From NCBI GenBank assembly GCA_002317175.1, contig DCJA01000001.1, forward strand, positions 64,065-128,064: a stretch of DNA of 64,000 nt, in the 5' to 3' direction. How positions within the stretch are numbered: position 1 is the stretch's first letter; each line of letters opens with the position of its first letter. Positions 16,445 to 26,248 of the stretch are shown here, piece by piece. This stretch comes from Lachnospiraceae bacterium UBA1712 (GTDB lineage Bacteria; Bacillota; Clostridia; Lachnospirales; Lachnospiraceae). Under the pieces are notes generated by a model. It ran no database searches. It saw nothing but the letters and a program-made list of their open reading frames with translations, and was not told where the DNA came from. A program made the translations under genes and the position numbers.

Positions 16445-18502
16445 TTAATTCTCCCAGAATACTTCGATGATATCTCCATCATGTATTTCTTCCATATATT
16501 CTGCTGATTCACCATTTTTTCTGGTGATTATATTTTTACCCTGCGGCCTTGAAAGATCAAAACTAATCCTGTCAAATATATCTACAAATACATAGCTGGC
16601 TTTGCCTTCCATTACTACAGGGCTGCCATTAACAATAACTACTATTTTCTTTCCAACTGGATGATTGTTGCCATTTGAAGAATCATCACTATTGTCATTT
16701 TCCTCTGCTGTTTCTTCTGCTTCAGGCAAACTTGCAAAATCAATTGCTATTTTCTCCTTCCACTCAACAGAAAAATTCTCATACACTTTAGTATCAGCAT
16801 TAGCTGGCAGATTATTGACAATACAATCCTTATTATCTGTGTCATCTATATCCATAAACTGTGCTATCTGTTCTACAGTATAGTAATCAAGTATCTGAAT
16901 ATCATCACCCTGTGCGATTTCATAGTATTCGGACTGAAGCTCCCCATTAACTGAAACGAACTTAGGAAGGGCTATATCCATTCCATTAACTTTAACCTTA
17001 ACACTTCCCTTATATCCAGGAAGATCAGCTACTCTCAGGCTGGCAGCAGGACCTGCTGTGGACTCAATAACCTCAATTATGTCATGTTCTTTAATAAGAG
17101 AGTGGAGATTTGCAGGCTCGCCATTAACCTTTATCACTGCAGGCTCTCCCAAAGGTCCTCTTACCATTCTCTCAACGCCATCGAGAACATAAGTCAATGA
17201 AGGTCCTGATTTAGGGAAAAATCCATTAGATGGAAATTCCGTCTGCATAGCGACATCCATAACTGTGAGACTGTTATTGTTATATATCTTTACTTTATTT
17301 CCATTAAAATCTACATAAATAAAATTATTGGTTTCTTCATAAAAACTAAGTGCAATACCAATCGGAGTAACAAGAAGCGAATCAACCTTGAGACTGTTGT
17401 CTTCAAAGACAATATCATCCATAACCTCCTTGCCTCGAAGAGCAACTCGGTTATTGCTAACTCCAAGATGCTTAGCAAGACATTCTGTATAGCCTGGGAA
17501 TACTCCGCCACCACCTACTACAAACACAGCACCTACAGCTTTACCACCGTTAAGTTCTATAATTCTCTCAGCCACCATCTGGGCCATTTTTTCAACATCA
17601 TCTGCTACAACCTGAGCAAGTTCTTCCCTGCTAATGGTCATCTTTGTACCCATAATGTCCTTGTAGCTTATCTTAGTTTTGCTGGTCCCCTGCTTCTTAA
17701 TCTTCTCAGCAGTATTAAAATCCACCATACAATGATTAGCAATTGTCTCAGTAAGGCTGTCTCCCGCAGTTGGAAGCATACCAAAAGCTATAATACTTCC
17801 ATCCTTAGTAATAGATATATCTGAAGTTCCAGCGCCAACGTCAACAAGAGCTATATTCAGTAATCTGAAACGTTCAGGTATGGCTAGTCCAATAGCAGCG
17901 ATAGGCTCCAATGTAAGGGAAGCCACCTCAAGTCCTGCCATCTCGATAGCCTTATAAAGGCCATCCACAACCTCATCAGGAAGAAAGGTCGCAATAATAT
18001 CCACGCCAATACTCTTTGCCTTGTGATTTTCAAGATTAGTCATCACAGAATCGTTGAGATAATATCTTACAATACTGCTTCCAACACAGTAGAACTTCAT
18101 ATCACTATAGTTTTCATTCAGAAACTGCTTATAGGCATCTTCTATGGCAGTAGAATTAAGTGTATATACATCCTCTTCAGATATAACACGCTCATCTGAA
18201 AAATTAATTACAGTATGGCTCTGTGCTGTCTTAAGCACACGTCCAGCAGCAGCAATACAAACCCTGTTAAGCTTTGTTGAAAGCTTATTTTCCAGTTCAT
18301 CTGTTACCTCTCTAATAGTCTCTGCAACCTTGGAGATGTCATGAATCTGACCATCTAACATTGCTCTGGTTTCATGCTCTTTTCTGGCCATACCAGTTAC
18401 AATGAATTTCTTGCCTTTTCTGTAACCAACAGTACCAACAACACTTCTTGTACCTATATCAAGACCATATACTAATTGAATTGGTTGATTATTATCTGCC
18501 AT
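16445..18502 (-). CDS. FtsA-domain actin-like protein with long C-terminal extension
   Basis: Actin/Hsp70-fold ATPase of about 685 residues, far longer than cell-division FtsA (about 420). Phosphate 1 is GLDIGTRS at 13-20; phosphate 2 is LVDVGAGTSDISI near 220; the adenosine motif region is VGGGGVFPGY near 330. The extra 250 or so residues (from about 400) contain several repeats of the type VKVNGxxxxLxxxVxxxDxIEV, which look like small beta domains. An acidic Ser/Asn-rich linker (near 600) follows. There is no terminal amphipathic membrane-targeting helix and no ftsZ nearby. The start is ATG 18502 with AAGGG 7 nt upstream; TTG 18508 is unlikely. It overlaps the end of coaE. Confidence 0.8.
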   Translation of the reverse strand: MADNNQPIQLVYGLDIGTRSVVGTVGYRKGKKFIVTGMARKEHETRAMLDGQIHDISKVAETIREVTDELENKLSTKLNRVCIAAAGRVLKTAQSHTVINFSDERVISEEDVYTLNSTAIEDAYKQFLNENYSDMKFYCVGSSIVRYYLNDSVMTNLENHKAKSIGVDIIATFLPDEVVDGLYKAIEMAGLEVASLTLEPIAAIGLAIPERFRLLNIALVDVGAGTSDISITKDGSIIAFGMLPTAGDSLTETIANHCMVDFNTAEKIKKQGTSKTKISYKDIMGTKMTISREELAQVVADDVEKMAQMVAERIIELNGGKAVGAVFVVGGGGVFPGYTECLAKHLGVSNNRVALRGKEVMDDIVFEDNSLKVDSLLVTPIGIALSFYEETNNFIYVDFNGNKVKIYNNNSLTVMDVAMQTEFPSNGFFPKSGPSLTYVLDGVERMVRGPLGEPAVIKVNGEPANLHSLIKEHDIIEVIESTAGPAASLRVADLPGYKGSVKVKVNGMDIALPKFVSVNGELQSEYYEIAQGDDIQILDYYTVEQIAQFMDIDDTDNKDCIVNNLPANADTKVYENFSVEWKEKIAIDFASLPEAEETAEENDNSDDSSNGNNHPVGKKIVVIVNGSPVVMEGKASYVFVDIFDRISFDLSRPQGKNIITRKNGESAEYMEEIHDGDIIEVFWEN

Positions 18503-19097
18503 GTTCAAACCCTTTTAGTTTTTTATCAATCTGCTCATAGCTATATTCCAATGAGCCCCCATTGTCTATTACAAAATCGCTTCCAGCTCTGAATTCTTCT
18601 TCAGTTAGCTGAGCATCCATAATTGCCTTAATTTTCTCATCGCTGTATCCACGTGAATGTTTCAGCCTTGCCTCTCTTACTTCTCTTGGCGCATATATAT
18701 ACCACATTTCATCCACATGTTCTTTATATCCGCATTCAATCAGAAGAGCTGCTTCAATGAAAAGATAATCTATCTCTCCCCTTGCGCTTTCAATAGCTTT
18801 CTGATTAAGAATATATTCCTTCACAGCAGGATGAATAATATCATTAACCTTCACAAGAAGACCTTCATCAGCAAATATCTTTGCTGCCATGAGCTTTTTA
18901 TCAATAAAACCATTATCAGCAAGTATATCCTCACCCAAAAGATCAATTAATGGCTGATAACAGCTCTCAGAAGGTTCCTTAATCTTATTAGCAACATCAT
19001 CAGAAAGAATAATAATGCAATTATAATTATCTTTAATATATTCTAAAATTTTGGACTTTCCGCATCCTACTCCACCGGTAATTCCAATAGTTAGCAT
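18492..19097 (-). CDS. coaE: Dephospho-CoA kinase
   Basis: Phosphorylates dephospho-CoA in the last step of coenzyme A synthesis. It is 201 residues long, with P-loop GITGGVGCGKSK near the N terminus. The family motifs EAALLIECGY and YIYAPREVREARLKHSRG match. AGGAGG lies 7 nt before the ATG. It follows polA by 31 bp, a pairing frequent in Firmicutes. Confidence 0.96.
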   Translation of the reverse strand: MLTIGITGGVGCGKSKILEYIKDNYNCIIILSDDVANKIKEPSESCYQPLIDLLGEDILADNGFIDKKLMAAKIFADEGLLVKVNDIIHPAVKEYILNQKAIESARGEIDYLFIEAALLIECGYKEHVDEMWYIYAPREVREARLKHSRGYSDEKIKAIMDAQLTEEEFRAGSDFVIDNGGSLEYSYEQIDKKLKGFEHGR

Positions 19098-19128
19098 ACG
19101 TACGCCTCCTTAACTTTTCAGTTATCTG

Positions 19129-21753
19129 CTATTTTGCTTCATACCAGTTCAAACCATCATGAACATCCACTTCAAGTTCAACAGATAGTTCTGCAGCATG
19201 CTTCATTTCCTCATAAAGCACTCTTCTGGCTGCTTCAAGATCACTTTCCTTTACTTCAAGCAAAAGTTCATCATGTACCTGAATAATAACCCTGGCATCC
19301 AGCTTGTGTTCCAAAAGCTTATCATGTACATTAATCATTGCTATCTTCATAACATCTGCAGCAGTACCCTGAATAGGTGTATTCATAGCCACTCTTTCAC
19401 CAAATGACCTCGTCATAAAATTCGAGCTTGAAAGTTCTGGAATAGGTCTTCTTCTGTTATACAAAGTGTCTACATAACCATTTTCTTTAGCCTTTTCAAC
19501 GGTATTATCCAAATACTCTTTTATGCCTTTATAGGTTTCAAAATAATCTTCAATATACTGTTTAGCTTCTTTTCTTGATATGCTCAGGTCCTGGCTAAGG
19601 CCAAAAGAGCTGATTCCATATACTATACCAAAATTGACCGCTTTGGCATTTCTTCTTTGAAGATCAGTAACCTCTTCAAATGGTACATGAAATACCTTTG
19701 AAGCAGTTATTCTATGTATATCTGCCGCTGACCTGTAGGCTTCAATAAGTTCTTTATCACCGGCCATATGTGCCAAAAGTCTTAATTCTATCTGAGAATA
19801 ATCAGCATCCAGAAATACATAACCAGCTTTTGGAACAAAACATTTTCTAATCTGTCTTCCAAGTTCCATCTTCATAGGAATATTCTGAAGATTAGGTTCC
19901 GTAGAGCTGATTCTTCCTGTTGCTGTAATGGTCTGATTAAAGGTAGTATGTATCTTACCATCTTCTCTGATACAGCTGGTAAGTCCATCAGCATAAGTGC
20001 TCTTTAGCTTAACAAGACCTCTGTATTCAAGAATATCATTTACAATAGGATATTCTTCAGCAAGCTTATCCAGCACATCGGCTGCTGTACTATATCCACT
20101 CTTAGTCTTCTTGCCACCGGGAAGTCCAAGCTTTTCAAACAGGATCTCTCCCAACTGTTTTGGTGAATTAATATTAAATTCTTCTCCTGCCTTTTCATAG
20201 ATGTTCTTTTCAAGTTCATCTATTCTGCCAACAAGAGACTCTCCATACTTTTTAAGCTCTGCTTTATCAACTGTAATACCCTCTGTTTCCATATCATATA
20301 ACACTTTAGTAAGAGGATACTCAATGCTGTTATAAAGTCCAGACATGCCCTTTTCTTCAAGCTTATCAAACACCTTGCTGCTGGCATGCTTTAATACATA
20401 GGCCTTATATCCTGCATATCGCTTATAATTATCCAAATTCATAAATACAGCTTCAGACAGTGACTGCTTACCAAACGCTTCCTTGGCATCAGCTATATGT
20501 ATCTCCAAATACTCCTGTGCAATATCTCCAATTGAATAATCACTCTTAAGCGGATTAACCAAATAAGCTGCAAGAAGCATATCCTTCATATCGCAGATAT
20601 CTGTTCCTGTATATTTATAAATCGATTTAGCATCAAAACATATAAGACTGTTTAATCGTACAAGCTCACTAAGCTTGTCCTCAATATAAGCCTCGGTAAT
20701 AAATCCAGTTACTGCAATAACAGTAGTTTCTTCATCTGTTGAAAAAGCTATACTAATCATTTCCCCAGATTCAGTTTCAATGCAGAATGCAACTTCTTTA
20801 TTCTTTAATGACTCAAAATATCTATCGCATTCGCAAAAATCATCACAAACGTTAATATCAATATCTTCTGCCATTACAGCAAATGACTTTGTATCAAACT
20901 TTTCTAAAAACTTTTTAAAACCATATGTAATAAAAAGTTCATATGCTTCCTTATTAAACATATTGCCAATATTACAATTCTGATAATCAACAGGAAGCTC
21001 TGCATCTATTTTGATAGTAGCAAGAACCTTACTTAAATCTGCCAGATGCTTATTCTCAACAAGAGAATCATGAATAGATTTCTTACTTATCTCGTCAATA
21101 TGCTCATAAACGCCCTTAAGACTGCCATAATTAACCAAAAGTTCAGTAGCAGTCTTCTCACCAACTTTAGGTACACCAGGAATATTATCAGCTGTATCAC
21201 CCATCAGCGCCTTTAAATCAATAAATGTAACAGGATCAACCTGGTATTTTTCTATAACATCTCTAGCATAATAATCCTCAACCTCAGTCTTATTAGCCTT
21301 GGTCTTTGGAATACGTATTTTAATTCTGTCAGTGGCAATCTGCAATAAGTCTCTGTCACCAGAAATCAGACTTACTTCATCGCCATTAGCCTCAGCTGTT
21401 TTAGCCAAAGTGCCCAGAATATCATCAGCTTCCAAGCCCGGCTTCTCACAGATAGTTATCTGCATTGATTTAAGAACTTCCTTCATAACAGGAACCTGCT
21501 CATGAAGTTCTTCAGGCATAGGTTTTCTTGTACCTTTGTATGCATCATAAATCTCATGTCTGAAAGTAGGTTCTTTCCTGTCAAAAGCAACGCATAAATA
21601 ATCAGGCTTCTCCTCATCAAGTATTTTAAACATGATATTTAAGAAGCCATATATTGCATTAATATGCATTCCCTTAGGATTTGTCATAAGAGGAACTCCA
21701 TAAAATGCTCTATTCAATATGCTGTGTCCATCTATTAGAACTAATTTGCTCAT
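19129..21753 (-). CDS. polA: DNA polymerase I
   Basis: Fills gaps and removes RNA primers. It is 874 residues long: an N-terminal 5'-3' exonuclease (LIDGHSILNRAFYG onward, with SGDRDLLQIA), a degenerate 3'-5' exonuclease domain at about 300-480, and a family A polymerase. Polymerase motif A is FLDADYSQIELRLLAH near 647; motif B includes RRNAKAVNFGIVYG; motif C is IQVHDELLLE near 828. The proofreading domain lacks a clear DxE pair (FCIETESGE) and the later Asp, so proofreading is probably lost, as in Bacillus and Thermus enzymes. It is preceded by an anti-sigma-like gene at 5 bp. Confidence 0.96.
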   Translation of the reverse strand: MSKLVLIDGHSILNRAFYGVPLMTNPKGMHINAIYGFLNIMFKILDEEKPDYLCVAFDRKEPTFRHEIYDAYKGTRKPMPEELHEQVPVMKEVLKSMQITICEKPGLEADDILGTLAKTAEANGDEVSLISGDRDLLQIATDRIKIRIPKTKANKTEVEDYYARDVIEKYQVDPVTFIDLKALMGDTADNIPGVPKVGEKTATELLVNYGSLKGVYEHIDEISKKSIHDSLVENKHLADLSKVLATIKIDAELPVDYQNCNIGNMFNKEAYELFITYGFKKFLEKFDTKSFAVMAEDIDINVCDDFCECDRYFESLKNKEVAFCIETESGEMISIAFSTDEETTVIAVTGFITEAYIEDKLSELVRLNSLICFDAKSIYKYTGTDICDMKDMLLAAYLVNPLKSDYSIGDIAQEYLEIHIADAKEAFGKQSLSEAVFMNLDNYKRYAGYKAYVLKHASSKVFDKLEEKGMSGLYNSIEYPLTKVLYDMETEGITVDKAELKKYGESLVGRIDELEKNIYEKAGEEFNINSPKQLGEILFEKLGLPGGKKTKSGYSTAADVLDKLAEEYPIVNDILEYRGLVKLKSTYADGLTSCIREDGKIHTTFNQTITATGRISSTEPNLQNIPMKMELGRQIRKCFVPKAGYVFLDADYSQIELRLLAHMAGDKELIEAYRSAADIHRITASKVFHVPFEEVTDLQRRNAKAVNFGIVYGISSFGLSQDLSISRKEAKQYIEDYFETYKGIKEYLDNTVEKAKENGYVDTLYNRRRPIPELSSSNFMTRSFGERVAMNTPIQGTAADVMKIAMINVHDKLLEHKLDARVIIQVHDELLLEVKESDLEAARRVLYEEMKHAAELSVELEVDVHDGLNWYEAK

Positions 21754-21758
21754 TTAAC

Positions 21759-22085
21759 CTACCTTGATGTAAATACAAGAATCAAAATAAAAATAACTGC
21801 CGCTATGGCAACTGCTTCCATACAGTAAATTATTACATTGGCTATTCTGGTATTCTTAAGCCTTTTTTGTGTTTTTTCAATCTTATTATTAAGCTCTTTG
21901 TTGAGATCAAAACTGTCACCATCTTCAAGTCTTAGCATACCTTCTTCAATAAGATACTGTATTCTCAGTTCCTCTTTGCATTTATTACAATCATCCAAAT
22001 GCGCAAAGAACTCTTTAGCCTCTCTGCTATTCAGTTTTTCATCCAGGAAATCTGGAATAACACTTTCAAATTCTTTACAGTCCAT
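21759..22085 (-). CDS. Zinc-finger anti-sigma-like membrane protein
   Basis: A 108-residue protein with an N-terminal zf-HC2 zinc finger (MDCKEFESVIPDFLD, then HLDDCNKCKEEL). A charged middle leads to one C-terminal membrane helix (VIIYCMEAVAIAAVIFILIL). This is the layout of anti-sigma factors of ECF sigma factors, but no sigma gene is adjacent and the extracytoplasmic tail is only a few residues. It lies 5 bp before polA, probably in the same transcript. Function is not assigned. Confidence 0.7.
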   Translation of the reverse strand: MDCKEFESVIPDFLDEKLNSREAKEFFAHLDDCNKCKEELRIQYLIEEGMLRLEDGDSFDLNKELNNKIEKTQKRLKNTRIANVIIYCMEAVAIAAVIFILILVFTSR

Positions 22086-22143
22086 ATCAACCAGTATCGA
22101 AATAATATCTTATTAAATCTAATACAATCAGTTATTTGAATTC

Positions 22144-22164
22144 GACCGGGCCAAAAGCCCGGTC
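22144..22164. other. Strong GC hairpin after aspS
   Basis: A perfect 8-bp stem GACCGGGC/GCCCGGTC with loop CAAAA lies between the aspS stop and the anti-sigma-like gene. There is no T-run on either side, so it is not a standard terminator. It may be a partial terminator or an mRNA stabilising or processing structure. Confidence 0.55.
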
Positions 22165-22172
22165 AAACAAAA

Positions 22173-23966
22173 CTATTCTTCAGTTGGTATATTAACCTCT
22201 ATGCATAATTCTTTAAGCTGCTTCTCTGGTACAACATTTGGTGCCTGAGTCATCAGACAGCTTGCATCCTTTATCTTAGGGAAAGCTATAACATCACGTA
22301 AGCTCTCAGCATGAACAAGAAGCATTACAAATCTGTCAAGGCCATATGCAAGTCCAGCGTGAGGTGGAACACCATATTTAAATGCATCTAACAGGAATCC
22401 AAATCGCTCCTGAGCAGTTTCTGGTGAAAGACCAAGAACCTCAAACATCTTTGACTGAATATCAGCCTGGTGAATTCTTACTGATCCACCACCAAGTTCA
22501 ACACCGTTAAGAACTATATCATAAGCCTTGGCTCTTACTCGACCTGGGTCTGAATCAATATACTGCCAGTCTTCATCCATTGGCATTGTAAATGGATGAT
22601 GCATAGCAACAAATCTTTCTTCCTCTTCAGAATACTCAAGAAGTGGGAACTCTGTTACCCAAAGGAAGTTATATGTATTCTCATCATAAAGACCAAGCTG
22701 TTTACCAAGCTCAAGTCTTAACTGACCAAGTACTGTCCAAACGATCTTATTCTTATCTGCAGCAAAAAGGAGTAAATCTCCTGGCTCGCCCTTCATAGCT
22801 TCAACAAGTGCAGTCAGTTCTTCCTCTGTCATGAACTTAGCGAATGATGATTTATATGTACCATCTTCATTGATACAAAGGTAAGCAAGACCTTTAGCTC
22901 CACTACCTTTAGCCATATCTACAAGAGCGTCAATCTTCTTACGTGGCATAGCCGCTTCGCCCTTAACATTAATACCACGAACCGAACCGCCATTTTCAAG
23001 TGCAGAAGTAAATACGCTGAAGCCACAGCCCTTTACAACATCACTTACATTAACCAGTTCAAGTCCAAATCTGGTATCTGGCTTGTCTGAACCATATCTG
23101 TCCATAGCATCCTGCCATGTCATTCTTGGCAATGGAAGTGCTACATCAACACCTATAGTTTCCTTAACGACATGTTTAATCAGTCTTTCATTAACATCAA
23201 GAACATCCTCAACATCAACAAATGATAATTCCATATCCACCTGTGTAAACTCTGGCTGTCTGTCAGCACGTAAGTCTTCATCTCTGAAGCATCTTACAAT
23301 CTGAATATATCTGTCATAACCAGCACACATCAGAAGCTGTTTGAACAACTGTGGGCTCTGTGGAAGTGTGTAGAATGTACCGGGATGAACACGTGAAGGA
23401 ACTACATACTCTCTTGCACCTTCTGGAGTTGATTTTCCAAGCATTGGAGTCTCAATCTCAATAAAACCTTCGTTTGCCATAAAAGCTCTGATTTCAGAAC
23501 ACATCTTACTTCTTAACATGATGTTCTTCTGGAGATCAGGACGACGAAGATCAAGATATCTGTACTTAAGTCTAAGATCCTCTTTAGTCTTAGAATTCTC
23601 TTCAATTGGGAAAGGAAGTACATCTGACTGTGAAAGAACACGGATAGACTTTGCTCTAATCTCAATCTTACCTGTTGCAAGTTTCTCATTGACAGCACCA
23701 GATCTGGCTTCAACAATACCTTCAACTGCGATAACATCTTCGCTTCTGAGCTTAGCAGCCTTTTCAAAGCCTTCCTCTCCAATATCAGCTGTTTCAAATA
23801 TAAGCTGTAAAATACCTGATCTGTCTCTTAAATCTACAAATACAATACCGCCCTTGTTTCTCTGAGTACCTACCCAGCCCATAACAGTAACTTTTTCACC
23901 AATGTTACTCTCATTTAATTCTGTACATCTATGGGATCTGTGAAGTCCCACCATTGACTCTGCCAT
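22173..23966 (-). CDS. aspS: Aspartyl-tRNA synthetase
   Basis: Class II synthetase of 597 residues, the bacterial type with the GAD insertion. An N-terminal OB-fold anticodon domain begins VTVMGWVGTQRNKGGIVFVDLRD. Motif 2 is FRDEDLRADRQPEFTQVDME and motif 3 is AYGLDRFVMLL near the C terminus. ATG 23966 follows AAGGAG. No T-box leader is visible in the 117-bp gap after hisS. Confidence 0.97.
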   Translation of the reverse strand: MAESMVGLHRSHRCTELNESNIGEKVTVMGWVGTQRNKGGIVFVDLRDRSGILQLIFETADIGEEGFEKAAKLRSEDVIAVEGIVEARSGAVNEKLATGKIEIRAKSIRVLSQSDVLPFPIEENSKTKEDLRLKYRYLDLRRPDLQKNIMLRSKMCSEIRAFMANEGFIEIETPMLGKSTPEGAREYVVPSRVHPGTFYTLPQSPQLFKQLLMCAGYDRYIQIVRCFRDEDLRADRQPEFTQVDMELSFVDVEDVLDVNERLIKHVVKETIGVDVALPLPRMTWQDAMDRYGSDKPDTRFGLELVNVSDVVKGCGFSVFTSALENGGSVRGINVKGEAAMPRKKIDALVDMAKGSGAKGLAYLCINEDGTYKSSFAKFMTEEELTALVEAMKGEPGDLLLFAADKNKIVWTVLGQLRLELGKQLGLYDENTYNFLWVTEFPLLEYSEEEERFVAMHHPFTMPMDEDWQYIDSDPGRVRAKAYDIVLNGVELGGGSVRIHQADIQSKMFEVLGLSPETAQERFGFLLDAFKYGVPPHAGLAYGLDRFVMLLVHAESLRDVIAFPKIKDASCLMTQAPNVVPEKQLKELCIEVNIPTEE

Positions 23967-24002
23967 TTTTTCATTCTCCTTTTATATAAGGCCTGACGTC
24001 AT

Positions 24003-24032
24003 ATTATATTTTGTTTGGCGTTCTAGGTCATA
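24003..24032 (-). promoter_or_regulatory. Possible aspS promoter
   Basis: -10 TATAAT (24003-24008, minus strand) with a weak -35 TATGAC (24027-24032) at 18 bp, in the gap between hisS and aspS. The -35 departs from consensus, and transcription from hisS could also suffice. Confidence 0.35.
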
Positions 24033-24083
24033 ATAATCATTTGTTTGTCCATAAATCAGAACATTTTCATATGCTGTTAAAGC

Positions 24084-25349
24084 TTAGCTTTTTAATGCAT
24101 CAACATAGAAATCTTTAAATTCTGTATAGCCCTGTGCTTCAAGCTGTTCCTTCTGGAACTTTTTATTCTTGTTCATACGTGATACAAGAACCTGATCTCC
24201 CTGCGCTCTTAAATCAGCTGCTTCCTTCATAATTACGCACATACGATCAGAAGGCATATTCTTCTCTATAAGGAAAGCTACCTTCTTGCCTTCGTCAGGA
24301 ATTTGGAAATCCTGTTCAAGCAGCAACAGAACGATACGCTCAAATCCGATTGAGAATCCACAAGCGGGAGTATCCTGACCAGTGAACTTTCCAACCATCT
24401 TGTCATAACGGCCACCGCCACCGCAGCTTCCACCAAACTCTGGAATAGCTATCTCAAAAATTGTTCCTGTATAGTAACTCATACCTCTTACAAGAGTTGG
24501 ATCAAATACTACTTCGAACTTCGCAGCCTTAGTAGCATTAACACTATCAATAATCTCATCTAACCAGTTCTTAACTTCAGCATCCAAATATTCACCTAAT
24601 TCAGAAGCAATGTAAGCAAGACCATCTGATGAATGATCATTTAAGCCCTTAAATAAACCAAGATATTTATCAACCGCTTCTTTATCAAAGCCATGATTGA
24701 TAAGATCCTCTTCTACTCCTTCAAGACCAATTTTGTCCATCTTATCGAGGATGATGAATACTTCATCAAAAGAATCCTCAGCGAAACCGGCATATGCTGC
24801 CATAGCCTTTAAGATTCTTCTTTCATTTATTCTAATCTCAAAATTCTCAAAACCAAGCTTTCCAAGGCAGGTTGTTGTAGCAGTAATAAGCTCAATTTCA
24901 GCCAGGTTAGTTGGCTCACCAAGAATATCAATATCGCACTGATAGAACTGACGATATCTGCCTCTCTGTGGTCTGTCAGCTCTCCATACAGGGCCTATCT
25001 GAAGTGCCTTAAATGGACTTGCAAGATTAGCACTATTATTCGAATAGAATCTAACAAGCGGAACAGTAAGATCATAGCGCATTCCTAAATCGCTAAGATC
25101 AGCTTCTGTTTCAGCTTTAGCAAGGTCAAGCTTTTCTCCTCTTTTTAAAACCTTGAAAATAAGCTTCTCATTTTCTCCGCCCTGCTTATTAGTAAGATTC
25201 TCAATATTCTCCATACAAGGAGTTTCAATGCCTGTAAAACCGAACTTTCTATATGTATCCTTAATCACTCTGATAACGTAATCTCGTATTTCCATCTCGC
25301 GTGGAAGTATATCTTTCATACCTGTAACAGGCTTCTTTGATAATGCCAT
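24084..25349 (-). CDS. hisS: Histidyl-tRNA synthetase
   Basis: Class II synthetase, 421 residues. Motif 1 region begins GMKDILPREMEIRDYV, motif 2 is WRADRPQRGRYRQFYQCDID, and the HisRS signatures LVRGMSYYTGTIFE and GGGGRYD are present. A C-terminal anticodon-binding domain follows. It is paired with aspS, as in many Firmicutes. ATTAGGAG precedes the ATG. The upstream intergenic region is too short and lacks the conserved bulge for a T-box. Confidence 0.97.
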   Translation of the reverse strand: MALSKKPVTGMKDILPREMEIRDYVIRVIKDTYRKFGFTGIETPCMENIENLTNKQGGENEKLIFKVLKRGEKLDLAKAETEADLSDLGMRYDLTVPLVRFYSNNSANLASPFKALQIGPVWRADRPQRGRYRQFYQCDIDILGEPTNLAEIELITATTTCLGKLGFENFEIRINERRILKAMAAYAGFAEDSFDEVFIILDKMDKIGLEGVEEDLINHGFDKEAVDKYLGLFKGLNDHSSDGLAYIASELGEYLDAEVKNWLDEIIDSVNATKAAKFEVVFDPTLVRGMSYYTGTIFEIAIPEFGGSCGGGGRYDKMVGKFTGQDTPACGFSIGFERIVLLLLEQDFQIPDEGKKVAFLIEKNMPSDRMCVIMKEAADLRAQGDQVLVSRMNKNKKFQKEQLEAQGYTEFKDFYVDALKS

Positions 25350-25446
25350 AATTTTATCTCCTAATATTTCTACATAATCTATTGTATTTTACTATTTTTC
25401 AGTCATTTATTCAAGCCATAGGTATATTCATTTAATGTTGATAATG

Positions 25447-25475
25447 TTGTAAAAAATAATAGCAACGTGTATCAT
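25447..25475 (+). promoter_or_regulatory. Promoter for the 227-residue membrane protein
   Basis: -35 TTGTAA (25447-25452) and -10 TATCAT (25470-25475), 17-bp spacer, followed by the ribosome site GGGAGGAG close to the start at 25505. Confidence 0.5.
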
Positions 25476-25504
25476 ATTGAATTGCTAAAGGGAGGAGAAG
25501 TTAT

Positions 25505-26188
25505 ATGAGTTTATTAAAAAACAACGATACTAACGAAAAGAAAACAACGCCAAAATGGATATCTGTATTTGGTATATGTGTTTTAATCGCTTGTATTATA
25601 TTTGTATTGGTACAATCTCAAAAATACTGGTTCTATAGTTTTAACGCTGCTTCTTTAGAAAAATATTTTAACAGTGGAGAAAACGAAAAATTTGTAAAAG
25701 ATACAACAACAATATGTAATGGTTCTTATTACAGAATAAAACATACTGTAAATGGTATTCCTACCTGTACAGAGTATTATTACTTATGCGGTAATGATGA
25801 TGCTGCTTGTATATATGTAGTACGAGCAGATAAAAACTTCTATAATAATTTCGATGCTGCCACTGGCATCAGTACCACAGGAGTATCTGTATCTGGTTTA
25901 GTACGCGAACCATCCTATGAGCTCCGTCAGAGTATTAATCAAACAAAAGCAGATATTGTTTCTGCTGGTTATGAACTTTCGATGGCAACATACTACATTG
26001 ATTTAATGTCATTTAGAGTTGCTCTAGGTATACTAATTGGAACAATATTAATCCTTTGTCCTGTAGCTTTATTTGTAGCCACAAAGGATTCTCCTAAGAA
26101 CCTTCCTACATGGATAAGTGCTTCTGTTTTTGTAATGTTTATTATTGGTTTATTTGTAGTATTACACTACATGAATTATCTATTCTAA
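25505..26188 (+). CDS. Uncharacterised membrane protein
   Basis: A 227-residue protein I do not recognise with certainty. One membrane helix lies near the N terminus (VFGICVLIACIIFVLV, about 20-35). An extracytoplasmic domain of about 130 residues with a few cysteines follows (TICNGSYYRIKH, YYLCGNDDAACIYVV). Two C-terminal helices (about 172-190 and 205-225) complete it. It is a lone plus-strand gene with its own promoter and terminator. It may belong to one of the small Lachnospiraceae DUF families; no function can be inferred. Confidence 0.6.
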   Translation: MSLLKNNDTNEKKTTPKWISVFGICVLIACIIFVLVQSQKYWFYSFNAASLEKYFNSGENEKFVKDTTTICNGSYYRIKHTVNGIPTCTEYYYLCGNDDAACIYVVRADKNFYNNFDAATGISTTGVSVSGLVREPSYELRQSINQTKADIVSAGYELSMATYYIDLMSFRVALGILIGTILILCPVALFVATKDSPKNLPTWISASVFVMFIIGLFVVLHYMNYLF

Positions 26189-26201
26189 TTATCTTAGTAA
26201 A

Positions 26202-26241
26202 AAAGGACTTGAATCTGAAAAATTTCAAATTCAAGTCCTTT
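26202..26241. terminator. Bidirectional terminator
   Basis: Perfect 13-bp stem AAAGGACTTGAAT (26202-26214) with ATTCAAGTCCTTT (26229-26241), 14-nt loop. It lies between two convergent genes and serves the plus-strand membrane protein and the minus-strand CbiT-like gene. Confidence 0.8.
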
Positions 26242-26248
26242 ATCATTT

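Noticed and set aside
25350..25504. T-box leader for hisS
   Set aside because: The gap is only about 155 bp, shared with a divergent promoter, and no T-box bulge or terminator/antiterminator pair is visible.
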